From positions 50,976,386 to 51,040,385 of the forward strand of contig NC_133103.1 in assembly GCF_022965805.1 (NCBI RefSeq): a stretch of 64,000 nucleotides of DNA. Direction: 5' to 3'. The first letter of the stretch is position 1. Each line of letters opens with the position of its first letter. Positions 34,829-44,447 of this stretch are shown one piece after another. Source of the DNA: Primulina eburnea (lineage: Eukaryota; Streptophyta; Magnoliopsida; Lamiales; Gesneriaceae). A program made the translations under genes and the position numbers. Under the pieces are notes generated by a model. It made no database searches. It was not told where the DNA came from and saw nothing but the letters and a program-made list of their open reading frames with translations.

Positions 34829-37397
34829 TCAGACCCATCTACAATCAGAAACTTTGAGTTGAATTTCAGAGTCTTCCCCAAGCATGTTCTTCACCGAAGA
34901 CACGACACTACGCCTGCATGCTTCCAACTCGATTATTTCAAGTGTCGGAATTTCTCCGATTCCGCATGGGATTGCCTTCAGAGCTTCACAGTCTCGAAGC
35001 AAAAGATGGCGGAGACGTGGAAAATGGTCATTTTCGGCACGCCATTCCTTTAGATCATGTGAACCTTCGATTAATAGGAACTTTAGTTGTCTGAATTCGT
35101 CGTCATTCGCCTCCCACAGGGATCCTTCAAAGGCTCCATCTTTTAGCTTGAGAATTTCAAGATTGGGCAACATACCTATAATGGTCATCTTTTCCCACGG
35201 GATCCTGGAGCCCAGTAAAACCAACTTTTTTAACGAAGACGGGAATATGATGTTTTGCGCGATAGTTTTGTTTGGGCCCCGCCAGAACTCGCAGCGTAAA
35301 GATTTGAGTTCACACAGATGGGCAAGATTGTTTAGACAGTAAAACGACCAATCAGTAGTGTCACGAGAGAACTTGATTCCCAGCTCTTTGAGATACAAGA
35401 TTCTTGTAAGGACCTCCTCTGTGCACCTGAAATTTATTACATTTGAGAGTGTTTGAAGGCCTTCAAAACACGACGTGCCTGTCTCTCTACCTTGAAAATT
35501 AAGAACTTCTGGCAGATAAAAATCGTAAATATGGAGATGTCTCAACTGCGGCATCTCCCAGATTTCGAGAGGTAGAGTTGTATCGTCAAAGGACCTAACT
35601 ATTAAGGTCTGCAGATTCCATAGTCTAGATATAGAGGGAGGAACTTGATTAACAAACCCGAGCTCAAGGTATCTCAAGTTAACTAGCTCTAGAACTGGGA
35701 ACTCATTGGTATCTATCCCATCGACAGACAATACCTTGAGCAATCCTGAGATTAATCTAACGAATGACGTAGAAACACAAGCATCATGGACAAAAGAACG
35801 GAGAAGTGGCATTGCTCTAATAATATCACAAAGATAATTCGGATAGTCCGAATCACGACGCAAAGAAACTTTACTTTGATTAATAATTAATCGTCGTTGG
35901 TTTTTTGATTCATCAATAAAAAAGGTCTCCGGGCTATTCATGACGCAAAGAAACTTTTCTTTCTGAGCTTCCTTGGTGCATACATCCATCAAAAGATCAT
36001 GCATTCCACAATACTTTGGGGCCTCTCGTGAATTATGTTGGTGGACGAAGATCAGATTTCTATCAATAAGATCTTTCAAGTACTCCATTGCAAGCACCTC
36101 CACACAATTAGACCCACTTGGTTTCATAAATCCCTCAGCAACCCATAGCTTGATCACAGTAGCTACTGGTATGCCAACAAAATGTCGCAGAAAAAAGCCG
36201 ATATAAAGAAAACATGCTTTCAAATGATGGGGCAAGTAATCATAACTTAAAGATAATATCTCTAAGATTAGATCATCGGCAGTCTTCAAGACCGAGTTCA
36301 AGTTTTCAGCCACATATTTCCAATATTCTTTACTCATGCTCTCCTTTCTTAGATGTCCAGCGATAACTGATATGGCTAAAGGAAGTACCTTGGCAACGTA
36401 TTGCTATCACCTTTCCAATTTCAACCAGATCAGGCGGACAATCGTTATGCAAAAATATCTCCTTACAAAGTAGACGCCAACTCGAATCGTCATCTAAAAG
36501 TTTCATATCATGATAAGAGCGACAAGAGTTGGCATATGTGGCCACTTTCGATTGCCTGGTCGTTAAAATGATTCGACTATTGTTATCATTTTCTGGAAAA
36601 GATTTCTTTATATCATCCAATGCCTGTGTACTCCAAACATCATCCAATACAATTAAATACTTTCTACCATATAAAGTTTGATATAGACGCTGCTCACCGT
36701 TCTTTTGCCCATCCAAGGGTACTCCAATGTCTTTTAGAATGGCTAAAACTATTTCTTGGGCATTATACGTTTGAGATATTGTGACCCACCCACGAATGTC
36801 AAAAGTTTCCTTGATCAGCTGACTATTAAACAAGATCGAAGCGAGAGTTGTCTTACCAACGCCACCCATACCGACTATCGGTACGATGTCGAGTGTCGAT
36901 CGTCCTCCCACTAGTTGTTCCAGTATTCTTGTCTCCAGATCATTGTCTAATGCCATCATGGATTTACTGCCCCTCGAAGCTGGCCCCGACGGACCAGCAA
37001 TGGTAGAAATCACCCGCTCGTGCAAGCCACTTCCATCCTGCTGAATCTTCTTCGCTTTTTTTGCAACGGATTCGATATTCTTTATCACTTCTTCCAAGCC
37101 TCGGGGGAATTTTTCGAATCTCTCATGCCTATCACTACCATACTTCTGCAGAAAGTGAGTGGCGATGAGAGATTCGAGGACGTCTTCTGCTTCATAAGCT
37201 GCATCTCTGATCTTTGTTATCAAGTCATGGGTTGCTGCGGTGCAAATAGGGGAGCAATCATCGAGAAAAGAAATCAGGGAAGTAATACTCTCTCGAAAAG
37301 ATTCGAAATTATTCCTAGTACAAGGGAGGAAGTATGGATCAAATTCAAGAATCCGCTCCGAAGTTTGCAACAGAGACATAAGAGCAGCATACGCCAT
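34829..37397 (-). pseudogene. R1-type CC-NB-LRR resistance gene with one frameshift
   Basis: Starts at ATG 37397 (MAYAALMSLLQ, the usual R1-family N terminus; the frame is open further upstream without similarity) and stops at 34829, about 855 codons. Coiled-coil region to ~residue 150. NB-ARC: P-loop GMGGVGKTTLAS (~175), kinase-2 YLIVLDDVWS (~250), then RNBS-type SRIILTTRQSKVA. The GLPLA motif is broken by one extra base near 36387, which moves the frame; the second frame continues AISVIAGHLRKESMSKEY without a break, then MHD-type YCGMHDLLMD (~465) and about a dozen LRRs. Such cytoplasmic receptors detect pathogen effectors and trigger cell death. Apart from the single indel the gene looks intact, so the loss is recent or an assembly error. 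A copia element lies about 200 bp upstream. Confidence 0.9.
36386..36387 (-). other. single-base frameshift site in the NLR GLPLA motif
   Basis: The plus strand reads GGAAGTACCTTGG. Removing one base here would restore frame between the P-loop half and the GHLRKES half. The surrounding codons on both sides match the family. Confidence 0.75.
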
Positions 37398-37527
37398 TGC
37401 TGAAACGAAGTAATGGAATCTTACAAAAACAGAAAATCGCCATGTCTTAAAAGGTGAACAGGCTGTTTCTACCAACCCCACAAGTAAAATACACACCACA
37501 CATTTACTAGATAATAGCATAAAAGTC

Positions 37528-37603
37528 CCGAACCCATATTCTAAATAATTAGAAATTAAATTAATAAAAAAAATATTCCGAACCCATATTCTAAGTAATT
37601 ACT
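37528..37603. repeat. 50-bp tandem duplication interrupted by the copia element
   Basis: Unit 1 is 37528-37577 (CCGAACCCATATTCTAAATA...). Unit 2 begins at 37578 and is cut at 37603 by the copia LTR. The missing tail (AAATTAATAAAAAGATATT type) appears on the other side of the element at about 43797-43825. Confidence 0.65.
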
Positions 37604-37877
37604 TGTGAAAAAGTAAAAATTTATGGTAAAAAGTAAAAATCTCAAACTCTCAAAATTATCAAACTACACACTTTATAATATTTTTCTCTCAACTCAAATT
37701 GTTATTTTCTTCACAAATGAGTGCTCTATTTATAGAGTTTCATATACAAATATTCCAAAATAAATTACCTCATTACATACATCATCACACACTAATTTTC
37801 AATATTCAACACCTAATTTTACCTAATTTTCAACATTCAACATTCAACATACACATTTTAATATTATATTTTCAACA
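37604..37877 (-). repeat. 3' LTR of the full-length copia element (274 bp)
   Basis: TGTGAAAAAG...TTTTCAACA on the plus strand, i.e. TGTTG...CACA in element orientation. It differs from the 5' LTR (43523-43796) at only one visible base (TTTATGG versus TTTACGG). It contains a TATA box, CTATAAATAGAG, read on the minus strand at 37736-37725. A polypurine tract (AAGGGGGAG on the minus strand) adjoins it at 37878-37886. Confidence 0.93.
37725..37736 (-). promoter_or_regulatory. LTR TATA box pointing at the NLR gene
   Basis: CTATAAATAGAG on the minus strand in the 3' LTR, about 330 bp upstream of the NLR start at 37397 and in the same direction. The copy in the 5' LTR would drive the element itself. 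Confidence 0.55.
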
Positions 37878-38038
37878 CTCCCCCTTGTGATGATGATCAT
37901 AATGATTGTCTTCATTACGTGTTTTTATACTGCCTCGTTAAAAACCTTACTTGGAAAAACCCATTGGGATAAAAACCATAGTAAGGGAAAAAGAGTGCAG
38001 TCACGTAAACTCCCCCTGATGTTGACATGAACAATTCT

Positions 38039-41000
38039 TCACAAATTTCGTAGATTGCGCATCCCAATATTATATATGTGCTTTCTGAATATTGACGTAG
38101 GAAGTGCCTTTGTGAAGAGATCTGATGAGTTTTCACTTGATCGAATGTGACGAACATCAATACATTTATTCTTCTCAAGCTCCTTGGTGAATGCGAAGAA
38201 CTTAGGAGGAATATGTTTAGTTCTGTCGCTTTTTATGTATCCTTCTTTCATTTGAGCAACACATGCAGCATTATCTTCATATAGTATCACAGGTTTCTCG
38301 TCGAATGATAATCCGCATGAGATTTGGATATGTTGGGTCATTGATTTTAACCACACACATTCACGGCTTGCTTCATGTAGTGCAATAATCTCGGCATGAT
38401 TTGATGAAGTTGTTACTAGTGTTTGTTTCTGTGAACGCCAAGAAATTGCAGTGCCTCCACGAGTAAATACATATCCAGTTTGGGAACGTGCCTTGTGTGG
38501 ATCAGATAAGTATCCAGCATCGGCAAAACCAATTATACTTGGATTAGCATCTTTTGAATACAAAACTCCCAAGTCTGTCGTTCCTCGTAGATAACGGAAT
38601 ATATGTTTAATTCCGTTCCAGTGTCTCTTTGTTGGATATGAGCTAAATCTTGCCAACAGATTCACGGCAAAAGATATATCAGGCCTTGTACAATTTGTAA
38701 GGTACATAAGGGCACCGATGGCACTTAGATATGGTACTTCTGGACCAAGAATATCTTCATCATCTTCACATGGACGGAATGGATCTTTTTCTATGTTTAA
38801 TGATCTAACAACCATTGGAGTACTTAAAGGATTTGCTTTATCCATATTAAAACGTTTAAGAATCTTTTCTGTATAATTTGTCTGGTGAACAAACATTCCA
38901 CATTCTTTTTGTTCGATTTGCAAACCCAGACAATACTTGGTTTTTCCAAGATCCTTCATTTCAAATTCTTCCTTCAAGTATGACACAACTTCTTGAATTT
39001 CCTTACTCGTTCCAATGATATTTAAATCGTCAACATATACAGCAATAATTACGCATCCGGATGTTGTTTTCTTAATGAAAACACAAGGGCATATTGAATT
39101 GTTTACATATCCCTTTTTCATCAAATGATCACTTAGTCGATTATACCACATTCGACCTGATTGCTTTAACCCATATAACGATCTTTGTAATTTCACAGAA
39201 TAACATTCTCTGGGTTTTGAACTTTGTGCTTCAGGCATCTTAAATCCTTCAGGGATTTTCATATATATATTACTATCAAGTGATCCATATAAGTAAGCTG
39301 TAACAACATCCATAAGACGCATTTCTAAATTTTCAGATACCGCCAAGCTAATCAAATACCGAAACGTAATTGCATCCATCACAGGAGAATACGTTTCTTC
39401 ATAATCAATTCCAGGCCTTTGAGAAAAACCTTGTGCAACAAGTCGAGCTTTATATCTTACTATTTCATTTTTCTCATTTCGCTTTCGAATAAAAACCCAT
39501 TTGTATCCAACAGGTTTTACACCTTCAGGTGTAAGGACTATAGGTCCAAAAACATTACGTTTATTTAGCGAATCTAATTCAACCTGGATGGCATCTTTCC
39601 ATTTTATCCAATCCTGCCGATTTTTACATTCACCAAAAGATTTTGGTTCATGATCTTCGTTATCATTTATGATGTCGATTGCCACATTATAAGAAAATAT
39701 ATCATCAATTTCATCTATATCTTTTCGGTTCCATATTTTTCCAGTATTAATGTAATTGATAGAGATTTCATGATTCTCGTCAGTTTGTGGTTCTGACAGA
39801 ACATTTTCATCATCATGTGTTTCTTCAGGAACACCATTCTCTATTTTGTGATCATCATGTGTTTCTTCAGAAACATCATTCTTTATTTTGTGATCATCGT
39901 GTTTCTCTATGAATTTTCTTTTTCGAGGATTTTTATCCTTGGAACCGACTGGCCTTCCACGCTTCAGGCGTTTAATGACATCATGAGTATCTTCCATTTG
40001 TTTCTTTGGAATTTCAATTCGAGCAGGGGCATTTGCAGCATGTATATATGATTTAGTTACCCCTTTTGTGTCTGCAAATGCATCTGGTATTTGATTTGCT
40101 ATTCTTTGCAAGTGCACAATTTGCTGTACATCCTTTTCACATTGTTTTGTTCTTGGATCCATATGTAACAATGATGATACATACCACGTAATTTCCTTTT
40201 CGGTATGTTTCTGTTCTCCCCCTAACATTGGGAAGATTTCCTCATTAAAATGACAATCAGCAAAACGTGCTGTGAACACGTCTCCTGTCTGAGGTTCAAG
40301 ATATCGAATGATTGATGGACTATCATAACCGATATAAATTCCAACCTTTCTTTGAGGTCCCATTTTCTTTCGTTGCGGTGGTGCAATAGGCACATACACC
40401 ATACATCCAAAAATTCTCAGATGAGAAATGTCTGGTTCTTGACCAAATGCAAGCTGTAATGGGGAGTATTTATGATATGCACTTGGTCTGATGCGAATTA
40501 ATGCAGCGGCATGTAAAATTGCATGTCCCCATATAGAAATAGGGAGTTTTATTTTCATAATCATTGGTCTAGCAATCATTTGCAGACGTTTAATCAATGA
40601 TTCAGCCAATCCATTCTGTGTATGTACATGAGCAACAGGATGCTCAACAATGATTCCCATAGACATACAATAATCATTGAAAGTCTGGGAAGTAAATTCA
40701 CCAGCATTATCAAGTCTAATTTTCTTGATTGTATAATCGGGAAATTGATTCTTCAATTTTATTATTTGAGCAAGTAATCTTGCAAATGCAACATTTCGAG
40801 TTGACAATAAACATACATGTGACCATCTGCTGGAGGCATCAATCAATACCATAAAGTATCTGAATGGTCCACATGGTGGATGGATTGGTCCACAAATATC
40901 ACCCTGAATACGTTCAAGAAACATTGGTGATTCAGTTTGGATTTTGCCTGGTGATGGTCTTATAATAAGTTTTCCGAGAGAACAAGCTTTACATTGAAAC

Positions 41001-41548
41001 TTATTATTCTGAAAGATCTTCTGGTCTTTCAACGGATGACCATGTGTATTTTCTATAATTCTTCGCATCATTGTTGAACCAGGATGTCCCAATCGATCAT
41101 GCCAATTGGTTAATATCAAAGAATTATCAACTACCATGTTTGATTCAATGGGACTTATATGTGTATAATGCAATCCAGTATGGAGCATTGCTAGTTTTTT
41201 AATCACATATTTCTTTCCTGATTTATATGTGATAAGACACATATATTTCTCATTCCCTTCATTCATTATTTGAGTATCATACCCATGGGAATATATATCA
41301 TTAAAACTCAACAAATTTCTTTCCGATTTTGGTGAATATAAAGCATCATTGATCAAAAATTTTGTACCATTAGGTAACAAAAATTGTGCTTTACCACATC
41401 CTTTAATCAAGTCTACAGGACCTGATATTGTATTCACCGTTGTTTTTGTTGGTTTTAGTTCCAAGAAATATCTTTTATCTCGGAGGATAGTGTGAGTTGT
41501 ACCACTATCAGGTATGCAAACTTCAGCTTTGCTCATAGCATTTTCCAT
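38039..41548 (-). CDS. copia pol polyprotein (protease-integrase-RT-RNase H)
   Basis: 1169 residues. An aspartic protease site (IPDSGTTHTIL) lies near the N terminus, then the GAG-pre-integrase zinc-binding region (WHDRLGHPG...CKACSLGK). The integrase core follows, with DICGPIHPP, a central IRLDNAGEF and the catalytic Glu in NGLAESLIKR. Reverse transcriptase shows KARLVAQGFSQRPGIDYEET and the YVDDLNIIG active site. RNase H shows GFADAGYLSDP, HAEIIALHEASRE and LYEDNAACVAQ, ending SSDLFTKALP. It copies the element's RNA into DNA in cytoplasmic particles and inserts it in the nucleus. No internal stop is present. It lies in the same frame as gag but is separated by 126 bp containing stops. Confidence 0.95.
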   Translation of the reverse strand: MENAMSKAEVCIPDSGTTHTILRDKRYFLELKPTKTTVNTISGPVDLIKGCGKAQFLLPNGTKFLINDALYSPKSERNLLSFNDIYSHGYDTQIMNEGNEKYMCLITYKSGKKYVIKKLAMLHTGLHYTHISPIESNMVVDNSLILTNWHDRLGHPGSTMMRRIIENTHGHPLKDQKIFQNNKFQCKACSLGKLIIRPSPGKIQTESPMFLERIQGDICGPIHPPCGPFRYFMVLIDASSRWSHVCLLSTRNVAFARLLAQIIKLKNQFPDYTIKKIRLDNAGEFTSQTFNDYCMSMGIIVEHPVAHVHTQNGLAESLIKRLQMIARPMIMKIKLPISIWGHAILHAAALIRIRPSAYHKYSPLQLAFGQEPDISHLRIFGCMVYVPIAPPQRKKMGPQRKVGIYIGYDSPSIIRYLEPQTGDVFTARFADCHFNEEIFPMLGGEQKHTEKEITWYVSSLLHMDPRTKQCEKDVQQIVHLQRIANQIPDAFADTKGVTKSYIHAANAPARIEIPKKQMEDTHDVIKRLKRGRPVGSKDKNPRKRKFIEKHDDHKIKNDVSEETHDDHKIENGVPEETHDDENVLSEPQTDENHEISINYINTGKIWNRKDIDEIDDIFSYNVAIDIINDNEDHEPKSFGECKNRQDWIKWKDAIQVELDSLNKRNVFGPIVLTPEGVKPVGYKWVFIRKRNEKNEIVRYKARLVAQGFSQRPGIDYEETYSPVMDAITFRYLISLAVSENLEMRLMDVVTAYLYGSLDSNIYMKIPEGFKMPEAQSSKPRECYSVKLQRSLYGLKQSGRMWYNRLSDHLMKKGYVNNSICPCVFIKKTTSGCVIIAVYVDDLNIIGTSKEIQEVVSYLKEEFEMKDLGKTKYCLGLQIEQKECGMFVHQTNYTEKILKRFNMDKANPLSTPMVVRSLNIEKDPFRPCEDDEDILGPEVPYLSAIGALMYLTNCTRPDISFAVNLLARFSSYPTKRHWNGIKHIFRYLRGTTDLGVLYSKDANPSIIGFADAGYLSDPHKARSQTGYVFTRGGTAISWRSQKQTLVTTSSNHAEIIALHEASRECVWLKSMTQHIQISCGLSFDEKPVILYEDNAACVAQMKEGYIKSDRTKHIPPKFFAFTKELEKNKCIDVRHIRSSENSSDLFTKALPTSIFRKHIYNIGMRNLRNL

Positions 41549-41674
41549 ATTTGAACTTCAAAAAAATATGCAATGAAATAAATTACTGACAATATATATT
41601 TAAATATAACACATTTCATAATTATACAATAAAACATTATTCTATGAATACATGAAAAATAAATTATTGTACAT

Positions 41675-42814
41675 TTATATTCTACCATTATATTGTTCAT
41701 TTTCAGAGAAATCGTTGAGAAAATCTGCAGCATCAATGTTGTTCATTTCTATCCCACCAACATATTGATCATTTCCAGAGAAATCATTCATAAAATCACC
41801 AGCATCAAGATGAGTTGAATCACTCAAACGGTCACTGCGTTCAGTGAAGTTGGTCTCCTTTTCTTTCCCCTTTAATGATTCTTTATAAAGTTTACAAAGG
41901 TGCTCAGGGGCTCGACAAACTTTGGACCAATGTCCTGGAGTACCACATCTGTAACAAGAACTTTCATATCTTTTTGAGTGATTTTCATTAACACTTGTAT
42001 TTTCATGATGCCTTTTCTGTGGATGGTTTGGGACGCTCTTTTGAGATGAGTTATAAAAATAACTATCTCTATTATTTTCAAAACCACGGCCGCGTCCACG
42101 ACCACGACCAATTCCACGTCCACGTCCACGTCCACGTCCACGACCTCGACCTCGACCAAAACCTTGTCTTTGAAATTGATTTTGGTTTCCAGGTTTAAAT
42201 TCATTTTTACTTACAGCATTTACTTCTGGAAATGCTGTTGATCCAGTGGGTCGGGACTGATGATTTCTCACTAGAAGCTCGTTGTTCTTTTCCGCCACAA
42301 GAAGACAGGCGATGAGTTCAGAATATCTGGCAAATCCACGTACTCTATATTGTTGCTGTAGAGTAATATTTGATGCATGAAATGTGGAAAATGTTTTTTC
42401 AAGCATCTCAGATTCAGTAATCTCATGGCCACAAAATTTCAATTGCGAGATTATTCTATACATCGCCGAATTGTAATCACTGACTTTTTTAAAATCTTGG
42501 AATCTCAACGTATTCCATTCATCCCGGGCGGTCGGAAGTATAACTTCCCTTATATGTTCAAATCTCTCTTTTAATCCCTTCCACAAAGCCATGGGATTTT
42601 TTTCAGTCAGATATTCACATTTCAATCCATCGTCGAGATGTCGACGTAAAAATATTATGGCTCTTGCCTTTTCTTGTGACGTGCATATGCCATTTTCTTT
42701 AATGGTCTCGCTTAGACCTAATGACTCAAGATGCATTTCTACATCTAGAGTCCATGGCATATAATTTTTCCCAGTAATGTCAAGAGCGATGAATTCGAGC
42801 TTTGTCAAGTTTGC
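41675..42814 (-). CDS. copia gag (capsid) protein with zinc knuckle
   Basis: The capsid-like region resembles the UBN2/copia gag family: LDITGKNYMPWTLDVEMHLE near the start, then LWKGLKERFEH and a WNTLRFQDFKKVSDYNSAMY stretch. A Gly/Arg repeat (GRGRGRGRGRG, about residues 220-245) and a CCHC zinc knuckle (CYRCGTPGHWSKVC) for RNA binding follow. The C-terminal tail holds two related acidic segments (DAGDFMNDFSGNDQY and DAADFLNDFSENEQY). Two in-frame starts are possible: ATG 42835 and ATG 42817-42815 (MANLTKLEF), the latter fitting the family better. It forms the virus-like particle. Its stop at 41675 is followed by an AT-rich linker before pol. Confidence 0.9.
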   Translation of the reverse strand, partial: ANLTKLEFIALDITGKNYMPWTLDVEMHLESLGLSETIKENGICTSQEKARAIIFLRRHLDDGLKCEYLTEKNPMALWKGLKERFEHIREVILPTARDEWNTLRFQDFKKVSDYNSAMYRIISQLKFCGHEITESEMLEKTFSTFHASNITLQQQYRVRGFARYSELIACLLVAEKNNELLVRNHQSRPTGSTAFPEVNAVSKNEFKPGNQNQFQRQGFGRGRGRGRGRGRGRGIGRGRGRGRGFENNRDSYFYNSSQKSVPNHPQKRHHENTSVNENHSKRYESSCYRCGTPGHWSKVCRAPEHLCKLYKESLKGKEKETNFTERSDRLSDSTHLDAGDFMNDFSGNDQYVGGIEMNNIDAADFLNDFSENEQYNGRI

Positions 42815-43522
42815 CATGGTGGTACTAAAAATCACGATGCATTTTATTAGTTAATGAATATTGCAATACAAAGTAATGGATAAACAACAAGTACAAGTAT
42901 TCGTAAAAATAAAGAAAACACACGAGGAGGATATTCTCCGATAAATACAAGACTCATGAGTATGATAACTAAAATAATTAAAAATAACCTTGCGAAAGCC
43001 ATCTTCTTTTTTTTCTTCGAAAATTTGATGAAGAATAATTTTTAGAGAAGAAGAGAAAATTGGAGTGATTGAATGTGTTTGTGAGATCATATTTATAGGG
43101 CAAAAACTAGCCGTTTTTTACCATTTATGACCGTTGGTGTACAAAAAAATAAAGATATGTATTTGTATAATTTTATGGTAATAATATGGTATAGATAATA
43201 TTAGACATGTTTAAATAATTATGTATATCATATCATAATATTATAATGAGTGTCATAATTTATTTTGTTTAAAAACCTTATAGGCTTTTATACTTGTCGT
43301 ATCCCTTACCGGGAGTGTGGGATGTCGTCCTCCCAGGATTTATAACAAGTTTATGAAAAATTTATTTTATTATTTCTAATAATAACATTATATTATATAT
43401 TAAATAAATACACAATAAATAAATAACAGTAAAATAAATATAATTACTTTTGTTACCTTTTTCTTCTGTTTGGAGCTTGGAAAAGTATGTAGGACTTTTA
43501 AAGCTTCGTGCTGATAACGTGT

Positions 43523-43796
43523 TGTGAAAAAGTAAAAATTTACGGTAAAAAGTAAAAATCTCAAACTCTCAAAATTATCAAACTACACACTTTATAATAT
43601 TTTTCTCTCAACTCAAATTGTTATTTTCTTCACAAATGAGTGCTCTATTTATAGAGTTTCATATACAAATATTCCAAAATAAATTACCTCATTACATACA
43701 TCATCACACACTAATTTTCAATATTCAACACCTAATTTTACCTAATTTTCAACATTCAACATTCAACATACACATTTTAATATTATATTTTCAACA
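43523..43796 (-). repeat. 5' LTR of the full-length copia element
   Basis: Same 274-bp sequence as 37604-37877 with a single visible difference. The element promoter (CTATAAATAGAG) is inside. Confidence 0.93.
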
Positions 43797-44447
43797 AAAA
43801 TAAAATTAATAAAAAGATATTTTTTTTATCAAAGGTGAGGTCCAGTTACTATAATTACAATTAATTATCATACAAAGTTGATTTAATTAAATCTGCGACG
43901 AAAAAATAGTTTAAAATATTTTAAAACGAATCTCAGAGTTTAAAAAAATTGGCATGACCATCCTGTAAATAAGACATATAAAAAATTTAAAGTACTTGTA
44001 AAAGAAAAAATGCCTCAAAAACGACGTTGTGGTATTCATAAATATTCACACCCAAGTGCCGACCAAAGTACAAAACAACAATTCACAGGCATCAATTCAT
44101 ATATAGCCGGCGAGCCGCACAACAACATAGAATAAGGCCCAATACATCATAACAATTGCAATTCACCATGCGAATACACGGGGCATCTCTCTGATCAATA
44201 GACTCTGACATAAAAATGACTGGACTCAAAAATAATGAAAGTGGACTAAATGAGAGACTTCAATTTTGATATTGAGTAATCCTATCTTAGTCACGTGCTT
44301 CACGGCACAACCTCCACCTGATACTGCAAAACTACTTGGTGACCTACCACAGCAGCCACAGTAGCCCCCCAAGTATAAACACCGAGGTTAGAATTATGGT
44401 ATGACACAGTTCAACAATAACAATAATAAAGATAAATCATGCATAAA
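43797..44447. other. flanking repeat-like non-coding DNA
   Basis: The first ~30 bp continue the interrupted 50-bp duplication seen left of the copia element. The remainder shows no gene. With 47524-48900 it forms the two flanks of the solo LTR and probably belonged to one older repeat. Confidence 0.35.

Larger units (their letters stand above)
37604..43796 (-). mobile_element. full-length, young Ty1/copia retrotransposon (6193 bp)
   Basis: Bounded by 274-bp LTRs with one mismatch. The primer-binding region follows the 5' LTR on the minus strand (ACACGTTATCAGCACG, at 43522-43507). Gag and pol ORFs are both uninterrupted, and a polypurine tract precedes the 3' LTR. All structural parts are present, so it may still be mobile. 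No simple 5-bp target duplication is visible at the edges (TTACT on the left, AAAAT on the right). Confidence 0.93.

Noticed and set aside
41995..42204. ORFs rich in HVHVHV and VDVDVD
   Set aside because: They are other-frame readings of the Gly/Arg repeat in copia gag.
37604..43796. A 5-bp target duplication for the full copia element
   Set aside because: Flanks TTACT and AAAAT do not match, and shifting the LTR ends by one or two bases does not produce a match.
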